Part shown: piece by piece, positions 1 to 6,236 of the stretch
Numbering within the stretch: the stretch's first letter is position 1
How the letters are laid out: every line of letters begins with the position of its first letter
DNA from: Actinomycetes bacterium
Lineage (GTDB): Bacteria; Actinomycetota; Actinomycetes; Actinomycetales; Microbacteriaceae
Direction of reading: 5' to 3'
DNA: 9,434 nt
Assembly (NCBI GenBank): GCA_023450335.1
Contig: JAEXHA010000050.1
Location: forward strand, 1 to 9,434
The notes under the pieces: generated by a model
The model's database searches: none
What the model was told of the DNA's origin: nothing
The model's input: the letters and a program-made list of their open reading frames with translations, nothing else
Made by a program: the position numbers and the translations under genes

Positions 1-2
1 CG

Positions 3-725
3 GCCCAGCCGCTCATCCTGATGGCGCTCACCGGCATCTGCCTCGCGCTGTACCAGCCGCTGTTCTTCCTCGGCACCGCGCGCAACGGCGTGGCGGTGGG
101 CACTGTCATCGCGCTCGGCTCGGCGCCGGTGCTCGCCGGCCTGCTGGAGTGGTCGCTCACCCGACGGCTTCCGGGGCGTCTCTGGCTGGCCGCCACCGCG
201 CTGGCCACCCTCGGCGTCGTGCTGCTGGGCGCGGGCGGGTCGACCACCGGTGTCGGTGCGGCCGATCCGCTGGGCCTGGCCGGCTCGGTCGGCGCCGGGG
301 CGGCTTTCGCGGTGTTCGCCAACGCGCAGCGCCGGCTCATGCAGGCCGGATGGGACCCCTTCACCGTGGCAGGTGCCATGGGCGCCGGCGCCGCGCTGTG
401 CGGCGCGCTCGCCCTGCCGCTGGTCGACCTGCGCTGGCTGGCTGAACCGTCCGGCCTTGTCATGGCGCTGTGGCTGGGCGTGGCGACCGTCGCGGTCGCC
501 TACACGCTGTTCACGTGGGGGCTCGAGCGTCTCACGGCGGCGACGGCGGCCACTCTGACGCTCGCCGAGCCGCTGACGGCGACCGTGCTGGGCGTGACGC
601 TGCTGGGCGAGCAGCTGCCGGCGCTCGCGATCGCCGGCCTGGTGGTCCTCGCGGCCGGTCTGGCCCTGCTGGCCCGCGGCGTCCGCACTCCCCGCGACCC
701 CGCTCCCTTCGCGGTGGAGGCGTGA
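3..725 (+). CDS. EamA/DMT-family exporter, 3' part (5' end outside window)
   Basis: This is an inner-membrane transporter of the drug/metabolite (EamA, RhaT/YdcZ-like) superfamily, probably an exporter of a small metabolite; the substrate cannot be told. The frame is open to the left edge, so the gene starts upstream and the Met at 21 is internal. About 240 residues are visible, nearly all hydrophobic helices. The first half ends in a typical EamA closing segment (SAPVLAGLLEW then LGVVLLG), and the second half ends with the family signature AEPLTATVLGVTLLGEQLP followed by a last Ala/Leu/Val helix and a short polar tail. A full protein would have about 10 helices in two repeats of five. The TGA stop lies 2 nt before the ATG of the next gene, so the two are probably co-transcribed. 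Family assignment is firm; function is open. Confidence 0.88.
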   Translation, partial: AQPLILMALTGICLALYQPLFFLGTARNGVAVGTVIALGSAPVLAGLLEWSLTRRLPGRLWLAATALATLGVVLLGAGGSTTGVGAADPLGLAGSVGAGAAFAVFANAQRRLMQAGWDPFTVAGAMGAGAALCGALALPLVDLRWLAEPSGLVMALWLGVATVAVAYTLFTWGLERLTAATAATLTLAEPLTATVLGVTLLGEQLPALAIAGLVVLAAGLALLARGVRTPRDPAPFAVEA

Positions 726-727
726 TC

Positions 728-1624
728 ATGGATGCCGGTACCCGCACGGCCGAGCTGCAGCGCCTGCTGGGTGCGCAGGCGCGACTGGGGCGCCCCCTGT
801 CGGGCGGCGCGCATGCGGCCACGTATCTCGTCGACCTCGACGGCACCGAGCTGGTCGCCCGGTGGTTTCCCGACGACGACCCGGCCGCGACCCGCGAGCT
901 CAAGGTGCTGGCCGTGCTCGCCGGTCATGACACCGCCACCGCTACCGCCGGTGACAGCCGTTCCGCCACATCCACCCCGATTCCACTCCCGGTGCCGGCG
1001 CTGATCGCCCACGCCGGGTCGCTCATCGTCACCACGCGCGTGCCGGGCGGCCCGCCGCCGGCCGACGCCGATCCGCTGGTGCTGGCCGAACCGCTCGCAC
1101 GTGCGCTCTCCGTCATCCACGCGCACAGCCCCGGTGCTCTGCCGGTGCGCGACCCCGTCGGCCCGCACGCCCGTGCGGCGTATGCGCGCGGGTCGCGCGA
1201 ATCGGGGCTGCGGCCACCCGACCCGGGCGTGCTGGCCGCGGCGGACGTGCTCTCCCACGGTGACTTCTGGTGCGGCAACGCGCTGTGGAGCGGCGACGGC
1301 GAGCCGCGGCTGACCGGCATGGTCGACTGGAGCGGCGCGCACCGGGCACCACGCGGTGCCGACGTGGCGTGGTGCCGGCAGGACCTTGCACTGTTGGGCT
1401 CGCCCGCCGCGGCCGACCTGTTCGCCGCGGAGTACTGTCGCCTGACCGGGTTCGACCCCGCCCACGTGCATGACTGGGATGTGCAGGCCACGTGGCGCGC
1501 GTGGGGTCGTGTCGGCTCGTGGGCCGACAACTACGCGGGGATCGGCCGCCCCGATCTCACCGCCGCCGCGCTCGAGGCGCATTTCGCGATCTGGGTCGAT
1601 CGGCTCCGCGCCGCCGAGCGCTGA
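728..1624 (+). CDS. Phosphotransferase-fold (APH/choline kinase-like) protein
   Basis: This 298-residue protein has the kinase-like APH fold, which transfers the gamma-phosphate of ATP to a small molecule. The catalytic loop HGDFWCGN gives H177, D179 (catalytic base) and N184 (metal ligand), and MVDW gives D200, the counterpart of the DFG aspartate. The N-lobe strand LVARWF carries no obvious lysine; an Arg sits there. The ATG at 728 has GGAGG 7 nt upstream (716-720), which decides the start over a GTG at 722. The gene follows the EamA exporter at 2 nt. Residues about 66-90 form a Thr/Ala/Ser-rich stretch that looks like a linker. The family includes aminoglycoside kinases, but also homoserine, methylthioribose, fructosamine and macrolide kinases, so resistance should not be inferred. 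The substrate is unknown. Confidence 0.85.
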   Translation: MDAGTRTAELQRLLGAQARLGRPLSGGAHAATYLVDLDGTELVARWFPDDDPAATRELKVLAVLAGHDTATATAGDSRSATSTPIPLPVPALIAHAGSLIVTTRVPGGPPPADADPLVLAEPLARALSVIHAHSPGALPVRDPVGPHARAAYARGSRESGLRPPDPGVLAAADVLSHGDFWCGNALWSGDGEPRLTGMVDWSGAHRAPRGADVAWCRQDLALLGSPAAADLFAAEYCRLTGFDPAHVHDWDVQATWRAWGRVGSWADNYAGIGRPDLTAAALEAHFAIWVDRLRAAER

Positions 1625-1639
1625 CGGCCCGTCGACACC

Positions 1640-1719
1640 GCGAGCCACGCACCGGCTCCGCGAGTCACACACCGGCTCCGCGAGCCACGCACCGGGACCG
1701 CGACTAACACACCGGCTCC
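1640..1719. repeat. Four tandem copies of a 20-bp imperfect repeat in a convergent gap
   Basis: Four abutting 20-nt units occupy 1640-1659, 1660-1679, 1680-1699 and 1700-1719; unit 1 reads GCGAGCCACGCACCGGCTCC. They lie between the stop of the APH-like gene (1624) and the stop of ispDF (1763), so they are non-coding. GAGCC and GGCTC within unit 1 are complementary, as are the GGCTC of unit 2 and the GAGCC of unit 3 across the 3-nt spacer CGC, so small 5-bp hairpins could form in more than one register. There is no T-run after them. They may end transcription from both sides, but this is inference. Confidence 0.8.
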
Positions 1720-1762
1720 CGCCACCGAGCTGCGGGCGGCCGCAGCGAACGGGCCCCCGCGG

Positions 1763-2959
1763 TCACACCGCCACGACCACCGCCACGGCGAACGCCGCCA
1801 CTCCCTCACCCGCGCCGGTGAACCCGAGACCGTCGGTCGTGGTCGCCGACACCGACACCGGAGCACCGAGGGCCGCCGACAGCACCGCTTCGGCCTCCAC
1901 GCGCCGCGCGGCGAACCGCGGCCGTGTCGTCTGCACCTGCACCGACACGTTGCCCACGACGAACCCCGCCTCGGCCAGCAGGGCGCGGGTGCGCACGAGG
2001 AACGCCTCGGCGTGAGCGCCGGCGTACTCGGGCTGGGCGGTTCCGAAGTGGGTGCCGATATCGCCCAGACCCGCGGCGGCCAGCAGCGCGTCGACGATCG
2101 CGTGTGCGACCGCATCGCCGTCGGAGTGGCCCTGCAGGCCCGGCTCGCCCGGCCACTCGAGCCCGGCGAGCCACAGCGTGCCGTCGCCGCCGAAGGCGTG
2201 CACATCGGTGCCCACCCCCACGCGCGGCACGGCAGGCGTCGCGTCGATCGATGCCACGGTCGGCGCGACCGGGGTCGCCAGCAGCCGGGCGCGCTCGAGA
2301 TCGGCCGGCGTCGTGATCTTGAACGATCGCTCGTCGCCGGCGACGGTGAACACCGGGAAGCCGGCGGCCTGTACGAGGGCGGCATCGTCGGTGTACTCCT
2401 CGCGCGTGCGCTCGTACGCCGCGTCGAGCACGTCACGCCGGAACCCCTGCGGGGTCTGCGCCGCCGCCAGATCGGCGCGGTCGACGGCGGCGGTGACCGC
2501 GTCGGCGTCGATGCGTTTGATCGTGTCGACCACCGGCAGCACCGGCAGCACGGCATCCCGCCCGCTCTCGACCGCCTCGATGACGCGACCGAACACCTCC
2601 GCCGGGGTCAGCGCCCGCGCGGCGTCGTGCACGAGCACGATGCGCACATCGGGCCACACCGCCGCCAGGCCCGCCCGCACCGACTCCTGCCGCGTGGCAC
2701 CGCCGGCGGTGACCGTCACCAGGTCGCGGCGGTCGCCGGCCGCCTCGACGGCGTCGGTCTGCGCGTCGCCGACGCGATCGGCGGGGGCGACGACGACGAC
2801 CTGCGCGGCAGGACCGGCGAACACACTGCGCAGGGCATGACGCAGCATCGAATGGCGGTCGATGCCGACGAACGCCTTCGCCCCGCCGGCGCCCAGGCGC
2901 TGCCCCGATCCGGCGGCGACGACGACGACGGCCACATGCGGCACGGGGATGATGCTCAT
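1763..2959 (-). CDS. ispDF: Bifunctional IspD-IspF enzyme of the MEP pathway
   Basis: This 398-residue fusion carries two isoprenoid enzymes. Residues about 8-228 are IspD (MEP cytidylyltransferase: MEP + CTP to CDP-ME): AAGSGQRLG holds R21 and K28, then GGATRQESV (86-94), HDAAR (111-115), and K214 in RSFKITTP, matching the catalytic Arg/Lys set of E. coli IspD. Residues about 244-398 are IspF (MEcPP synthase): D252 and H254 (DVH) and H286 are the metal ligands, with GHSDGDAVAHAI and the closing TTTDGLGFTG. The linker is about 15 residues (229-243), rich in Ala, Thr and Pro. The ATG overlaps the TGA of the upstream acyltransferase gene (ATGA). There is no good ribosome site, so translation is probably coupled. 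Oddities: HDAARP reads HDAARA, and the Arg of FTGRGEG is Ala383. Fused IspDF is known in some Actinobacteria and Proteobacteria. Confidence 0.96.
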   Translation of the reverse strand: MSIIPVPHVAVVVVAAGSGQRLGAGGAKAFVGIDRHSMLRHALRSVFAGPAAQVVVVAPADRVGDAQTDAVEAAGDRRDLVTVTAGGATRQESVRAGLAAVWPDVRIVLVHDAARALTPAEVFGRVIEAVESGRDAVLPVLPVVDTIKRIDADAVTAAVDRADLAAAQTPQGFRRDVLDAAYERTREEYTDDAALVQAAGFPVFTVAGDERSFKITTPADLERARLLATPVAPTVASIDATPAVPRVGVGTDVHAFGGDGTLWLAGLEWPGEPGLQGHSDGDAVAHAIVDALLAAAGLGDIGTHFGTAQPEYAGAHAEAFLVRTRALLAEAGFVVGNVSVQVQTTRPRFAARRVEAEAVLSAALGAPVSVSATTTDGLGFTGAGEGVAAFAVAVVVAV

Positions 2960-4233
2960 GTCTTCGAGGGTACCGACCGGGCCCGAGCCGGCTTTCCCCG
3001 CCGCAGCGCCCACACGGCCACGGCCAGCAGCACCGCGCCGCCGACGGCGAGCCACACGTCGAGGAACCATTCCATGACCGCGAACGGCGGCACGAAGGCG
3101 CACACCCACCCCACCGCCACCCATCCCACCGCGGGGACCGAGCCGAGGGTGCCCAGCGCCTCCCACCGGGCGATCGCGAGGGACAGCGCGAGCACGGCGG
3201 CCAGCACCGCGATGAACATGATCGGCCGGGTCGCCCACCACAGGCTCGAGCCCGGCACCGGCGCCGCCCCGGGGATCAGCAGGCTCAGCCCGCTCAGCGC
3301 CAGGATCACCGGCAGGTGCCACAGGTAGACGGTCATCAGCCGCGAACCCAGCAGGAGTACGAACCCCTGCGCCGCCCGCAGCCGCATCAGCCGGGCCAGC
3401 GCCGGTCGCGCCAGCCGCAGCAGGCACGCCTGCGCGAGGCCCAGCACGACGAGCGGCATTGTGGGCGGGTTGAGGTTGCCGAGCATGCTCGGTGAATACG
3501 GCCCCCACACAGTCATCGGCCACAGCAGCAGGTAGCAGGCGGCGGCGATCGTCAGCAGAGTGAGCGGATGCCGGCGGTCGAACCACCCGTCCCGGTACCA
3601 GAAGCCGAACTGCTGCACGAGTGGCCACACCAGGAGGAGGTTGACCAGGCCGATCTCGGTGATGCCGGTGGTGAACCTCACGGCATCCACCACCACGACC
3701 CCCGCCAGCAGGATCGCGAGGGTGCCGCGCGGAGCGGAAGCGTGCCACCGGGTCAGCCACGGGACCGCCGCCTGGCAGATCAGATAGGCGGCGAGGAACC
3801 ACAGCGGCGACCCGGCGCCGACGGCGGCGGCCTCGACGATGTCGGGGGCCAGCCCCAGCGTCGTGACGGGCACCAGCACGAGCGCGAACAGCACGAACAG
3901 CGGCAGGGCCGGCTGCGCCAGCCGCAACGTGCGTGTGCGGATGAACCCCGCGGCGTCGCCGCCGCGGTCCGTCCACGATCGCCATCCGGTCGCGGCGGCG
4001 AACCCGCCCACGACGAAGAACAGCGGCATGACCTGACCGACCCAGGTGGCCGCGTCGAACCACGCCTCCGTCTCGGCGGGGCGCGACGCGATCAGGCCGC
4101 CGTCCGGCCCGGGGCCGATGCCCACCATGACGATGTGCACGACCACGACGAACAGCACGCACATCACGCGCGCCAGATCGAGCGTCAGATCACGACGTGA
4201 CAGGTCGGGACGAACCGGGGCGACGATGCTCAC
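2956..4233 (-). CDS. Acyltransferase-3 family membrane protein
   Basis: This 425-residue polytopic membrane protein belongs to the Acyltransferase_3 (OafA/NodX-like) family, which moves acyl groups, often acetyl, onto sugars, lipids or cell-wall polymers. About 10-11 hydrophobic helices are visible. R22 and H33 in the first helix (LDLARVMCVLFVVVVH) form the R-x10-H motif of the family. Other marks are FFVVGGF near residue 70, the basic cytoplasmic motif FIRTRTLRL after helix 2, WFLAAYL, and YLWHLPV late in the chain. There is no SGNH domain; the C-terminus is a short basic tail. The start is GTG; an in-frame TGA lies seven codons upstream, so no longer start exists. No clear ribosome site precedes it. 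The gene sits 47 bp after carD and overlaps ispDF by 4 nt. The acceptor is unknown. Confidence 0.88.
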   Translation of the reverse strand: MSIVAPVRPDLSRRDLTLDLARVMCVLFVVVVHIVMVGIGPGPDGGLIASRPAETEAWFDAATWVGQVMPLFFVVGGFAAATGWRSWTDRGGDAAGFIRTRTLRLAQPALPLFVLFALVLVPVTTLGLAPDIVEAAAVGAGSPLWFLAAYLICQAAVPWLTRWHASAPRGTLAILLAGVVVVDAVRFTTGITEIGLVNLLLVWPLVQQFGFWYRDGWFDRRHPLTLLTIAAACYLLLWPMTVWGPYSPSMLGNLNPPTMPLVVLGLAQACLLRLARPALARLMRLRAAQGFVLLLGSRLMTVYLWHLPVILALSGLSLLIPGAAPVPGSSLWWATRPIMFIAVLAAVLALSLAIARWEALGTLGSVPAVGWVAVGWVCAFVPPFAVMEWFLDVWLAVGGAVLLAVAVWALRRGKPARARSVPSKT

Positions 4234-4241
4234 CGCACCAT

Positions 4242-4265
4242 CATCGTGCGTTCAGCGCACGGATG
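4242..4265 (-). other. Hairpin between carD and the acyltransferase gene
   Basis: CGTGCG (4245-4250) and CGCACG (4256-4261) pair across a 5-nt loop, and CAT/ATG (4242-4244 with 4263-4265) extend the stem past one bulged base at 4262. In the leftward transcript it begins 16 nt after the carD stop and ends 8 nt before the GTG of the next gene. No T-run follows. It could be a weak terminator limiting read-through from carD, an mRNA-stability element, or a block on translation initiation. Confidence 0.5.
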
Positions 4266-4280
4266 CCGGGATTTCGCGCG

Positions 4281-4763
4281 TCAGGACGCGAGCACCTCGT
4301 CGAGCACGCCGGACGCGTGGTCCTCTTCGGCCTTGAGCGCGAGCGCGATCTCGGACACGAGGATCTGGCGCGCCTTGGCGAGCATGCGCTTCTCACCGGC
4401 CGACAGGCCACGGTCCTGGTCACGGCGCCACAGGTCGCGGACGACCTCGCTCACCTTGATGACATCACCCGAGGCGAGCTTCTCGAGGTTCGCCTTGTAG
4501 CGGCGCGACCAGTTGGTCGGCTCTTCGGTGAACGGCGCGCGCAGCACATCGAACACCTTCTCGAGGCCGTCCTTGCCGATCACGTCGCGGACGCCCACCA
4601 GGTCGACATTGTCTGCCGGAACCTCGATGATCAGGTCGCCCTGGGTGACGTTGAGCTTCAGATACTTCTTCGTCTCACCCTTGATGATGCGGTCTTTGAC
4701 CTCGATGATGGTCGCGGCCCCGTGGTGCGGATAAACGACCGTCTCGCCAACCTCAAAAAGCAT
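4281..4763 (-). CDS. carD: CarD, RNA-polymerase-binding transcription regulator
   Basis: CarD binds the RNA polymerase beta subunit and the upstream edge of the -10 bubble, and stabilises open complexes at many promoters, including rRNA promoters. The 160 residues match mycobacterial CarD (162) closely: VVYPHHGAA at the N-terminus, then TEEPTNWSRRYKANLEKLASG and DLWRRDQ.RGLSAGEKRMLAKARQIL in the helical DNA-binding domain. W85, the wedge residue at the fork, is present, and R25 is kept, but position 47, Arg in M. tuberculosis, is Glu. The ATG at 4763 is chosen because AAAGGAC lies 8 nt upstream and family members start MLF/MIF; a longer reading to 4808 would run into the promoter. The gene is divergent from lpqE and leads the acyltransferase-ispDF group. 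Confidence 0.97.
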   Translation of the reverse strand: MLFEVGETVVYPHHGAATIIEVKDRIIKGETKKYLKLNVTQGDLIIEVPADNVDLVGVRDVIGKDGLEKVFDVLRAPFTEEPTNWSRRYKANLEKLASGDVIKVSEVVRDLWRRDQDRGLSAGEKRMLAKARQILVSEIALALKAEEDHASGVLDEVLAS

Positions 4764-4789
4764 GCAGTTATGTCCTTTCGGCAAACTAA

Positions 4790-4795
4790 AGGATA
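4790..4795 (-). promoter_or_regulatory. Candidate carD promoter, extended -10
   Basis: On the - strand TATCCT is preceded by TG one base upstream (TGGTATCCT), an extended -10 element. A start about 7 nt downstream would give a leader of roughly 20 nt containing the AAAGGAC ribosome site (4772-4778). No good -35 hexamer is seen, which fits an extended -10 promoter. Confidence 0.45.
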
Positions 4796-4876
4796 CCACA
4801 GGCGACATACGCTAAGGTTCTCCACTTGCGCATGGTGGCGCGGTTCCCGGCGTGTGGATCCACCTTCGCGACTGCG

Positions 4877-4882
4877 TAGACT
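4877..4882 (+). promoter_or_regulatory. Candidate lpqE promoter -10 (TAGACT)
   Basis: TAGACT fits the actinobacterial TAnnnT -10 pattern and lies 37 nt before the lpqE GTG. At 17-bp spacing the -35 region reads GTGGAT, a poor match. The carD and lpqE -10 elements are about 80 bp apart and point away from each other. Confidence 0.35.
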
Positions 4883-4919
4883 GGACCTGCAGACAATCGT
4901 CGTCATTCTGGGAGGAATC

Positions 4920-5390
4920 GTGAAGAAGTCGCGTGTCATGGCGTCGGTCGCCCTCGCTGCCGCGCTGGCCCTGGGAGCTTCCGGCTGCAGCATGATGGCC
5001 CCGCAGGCGACGACGATCCCCTACTCCCCCGGAGACGGCGTGAACATCCCGTCGTCGGGCCCGCTCGACATCCTCAACGCGCTGGTCGTCGCCGACGACG
5101 AGGGCACCAACGGCAACCTGCTGGCGGCCGTGGTCAACGACACCGACCAGGCGCAGACCCTGACCATCGGCGTGGGCGGCACCACCCACACCGTGCGCGT
5201 GGCCGCCGACACCGTCATGAGCTTCGGGTTCGACGGCGTCGAGCCGCTGCTTCTGGAGGGCATCGACACCAAGCCGGGCGCGAACCTCGAGATGTCGTTC
5301 CAGTCCGGCGACGGCACCGGCGTCGAGACCGCGGTGCCGGTCCTCGACGGCCGCCTCGACTACCTGGCCGAGTTCGTCCCCGCCGCCTGA
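4920..5390 (+). CDS. LpqE-like secreted lipoprotein
   Basis: This is a predicted lipoprotein of 156 residues exported by Sec and anchored on the outer face of the membrane. The signal peptide has a basic start (VKKSR), a hydrophobic core (ASVALAAALALGA) and a lipobox ASGC with C23 as the lipidated residue, leaving about 134 mature residues. The mature part resembles the actinobacterial LpqE family in the pattern IPYSPGDGV.....GPLDILNALVV then GNLLAAVVND, and is predicted to be beta-rich. The GTG at 4920 is preceded by GGGAGG with 4 nt spacing; an ATG at 4938 would remove the basic residues. Its position, divergent from carD, matches lpqE (Rv3584) beside carD (Rv3583c) in M. tuberculosis. The molecular function is unknown. 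The stop codon lies inside the first copy of a downstream tandem repeat. Confidence 0.82.
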   Translation: MKKSRVMASVALAAALALGASGCSMMAPQATTIPYSPGDGVNIPSSGPLDILNALVVADDEGTNGNLLAAVVNDTDQAQTLTIGVGGTTHTVRVAADTVMSFGFDGVEPLLLEGIDTKPGANLEMSFQSGDGTGVETAVPVLDGRLDYLAEFVPAA

Positions 5391-5522
5391 GCGCCCGGAC
5401 CGCCTAAGCGCGCTGACCGCCTGAGCGCTCGCACCGCCTGATCTCCTGAGCGCCCGGACCGCCTGAGCGCGATTTCCTGAGCGCCCGATCTCCTGAGCGC
5501 CCGGACCGCCTGAGCGCGCAGA
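5383..5522. repeat. Imperfect tandem repeats of a 17-bp unit (CCGCCTGAGCGCCCGGA)
   Basis: Full-length 17-nt units are seen at 5383-5399, 5400-5416, 5417-5433, 5459-5475 and 5506-5522, with shortened or altered units at 5434-5444, 5445-5458, 5476-5491 and 5492-5505. The shared core is CCTGAGCGC. The first unit covers the last codons and TGA stop of the lpqE-like gene; the rest is non-coding. The copies differ mainly at the 3' half. The array looks like slippage growth in a convergent gap. Confidence 0.82.
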
Positions 5523-5548
5523 CGCGCTCAATGCCCAGGTCCGGGCGC
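5497..5548. terminator. Large two-part hairpin, likely bidirectional terminator
   Basis: GCGCCCGGACC (5497-5507) is a perfect 11-bp complement of GGTCCGGGCGC (5538-5548). Inside it TGAGCGCG (5511-5518) pairs perfectly with CGCGCTCA (5523-5530) around the 4-nt loop CAGA. The structure lies between the lpqE-like stop (5390) and the regX3 stop (5553), so it can serve both strands. No T-run follows, as is common in actinobacteria. Identical left arms also occur at 5391-5401 and 5450-5460. Confidence 0.65.
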
Positions 5549-5552
5549 GGCC

Positions 5553-6236
5553 TCACCCCTCGAAGCGGTATCCCAGGCCTCGCACCGTCAGCAGCATGAC
5601 GGGGTGGGCCGGATCCTTCTCGATGCGCGAGCGGATGCGCTTGATGTGCACATCGAGTGTTTTCGTGTCGCCGAAGTAGTCACTGCCCCACACCCGGTCG
5701 ATCAGCTGACCGCGGGTGAGCACGCGACCGGCGTTGCGCATGAGCACCTCGAGCAGCTCGAACTCCTTGAGCGGCATCGCGATCTCGGCGCCGTCCACGG
5801 CGACGGTGTGCCGGTCGATGTCGACCGTGACGCGGCCGCCACTGAGGACCTGCTCCTCCACGTCCAGCGCCATCGTCTCGGCGCGGCGCAGAACCGCGCG
5901 CATCCGGGCCAGCAGCTCGCGTGACGAGTACGGCTTGGTGACGTAGTCATCCGCGCCGAGCTCGAGCCCGACGACGATGTCCACCTCGGAGTCCTTCGCC
6001 GTCAGCATTATGATGGGCGTCTGCGACGTCGTGCGGATGACCCGGCACACCTCGGTCCCCGGCATCCCGGGCAGCATGAGATCGAGCAGGACGATGTCGG
6101 GGTGCTGCGCGTCGAACATCTCGAGCGCGGCCGGGCCGTCCTCGGCGATGTCGACCTCGAAACCCTCCCGGCGCAGCAGGTACGCCAACGGGTCGGCGAG
6201 ATCGGGCTCGTCCTCGACGATCAGAACGCGGGTCAT
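5553..6236 (-). CDS. regX3: RegX3-like OmpR-family response regulator (phosphate response)
   Basis: This 227-residue regulator is the same length as mycobacterial RegX3. Phosphorylated by SenX3, it binds DNA and controls phosphate-starvation genes. Residues 1-120 are the receiver: E8-D9 acidic pocket, D52 phosphoacceptor in VLLDLMLPGMPG, T79 and K101 (KPY). Residues about 130-227 are the winged-helix DNA-binding domain, with PLKEFELLEVLMRNAGRVLTR, the recognition helix TKTLDVHIKRIRSRIE and the closing VRGLGYRFE. The ATG at 6236 has AAAGGAGA 6 nt upstream (6243-6250), and it overlaps the senX3 TGA as ATGA, so the pair is translated together. An open frame continues upstream to 6362 but lies over the senX3 3' end and is not used. 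Confidence 0.95.
   Translation of the reverse strand: MTRVLIVEDEPDLADPLAYLLRREGFEVDIAEDGPAALEMFDAQHPDIVLLDLMLPGMPGTEVCRVIRTTSQTPIIMLTAKDSEVDIVVGLELGADDYVTKPYSSRELLARMRAVLRRAETMALDVEEQVLSGGRVTVDIDRHTVAVDGAEIAMPLKEFELLEVLMRNAGRVLTRGQLIDRVWGSDYFGDTKTLDVHIKRIRSRIEKDPAHPVMLLTVRGLGYRFEG

Noticed and set aside
728..1624. Aminoglycoside-resistance gene
   Set aside because: Only the general APH fold is visible. Catalytic loop residues are shared with many metabolic kinases, and no mobile context supports resistance.
500..1672. 390-residue - strand frame opposite the EamA and APH-like genes
   Set aside because: Gly/Arg/Val-rich shadow sequence with no motif; the + strand genes have intact family motifs and a ribosome site.
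2012..3328. Long + strand open frame of 438 residues opposite ispDF
   Set aside because: Its composition is that of an antisense frame of a high-GC gene, with no recognisable domain, and the opposite strand encodes a fully recognisable IspDF.
1763..4162. A single 799-residue leftward frame covering ispDF and most of the acyltransferase region
   Set aside because: Upstream of 2959 this frame is an Arg/Gly/Ala-rich shadow of the real acyltransferase gene, which lies in another frame and ends in an ATGA overlap with ispDF.
4764..4808. 15-residue N-terminal extension of CarD (MSPVVSFSLPKGHNC)
   Set aside because: It would translate through the ribosome site and the candidate -10; family members start at the chosen ATG.
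5383..5522. CRISPR array
   Set aside because: Units are 17 bp or shorter, abut without unique spacers, and no cas gene is in the window.
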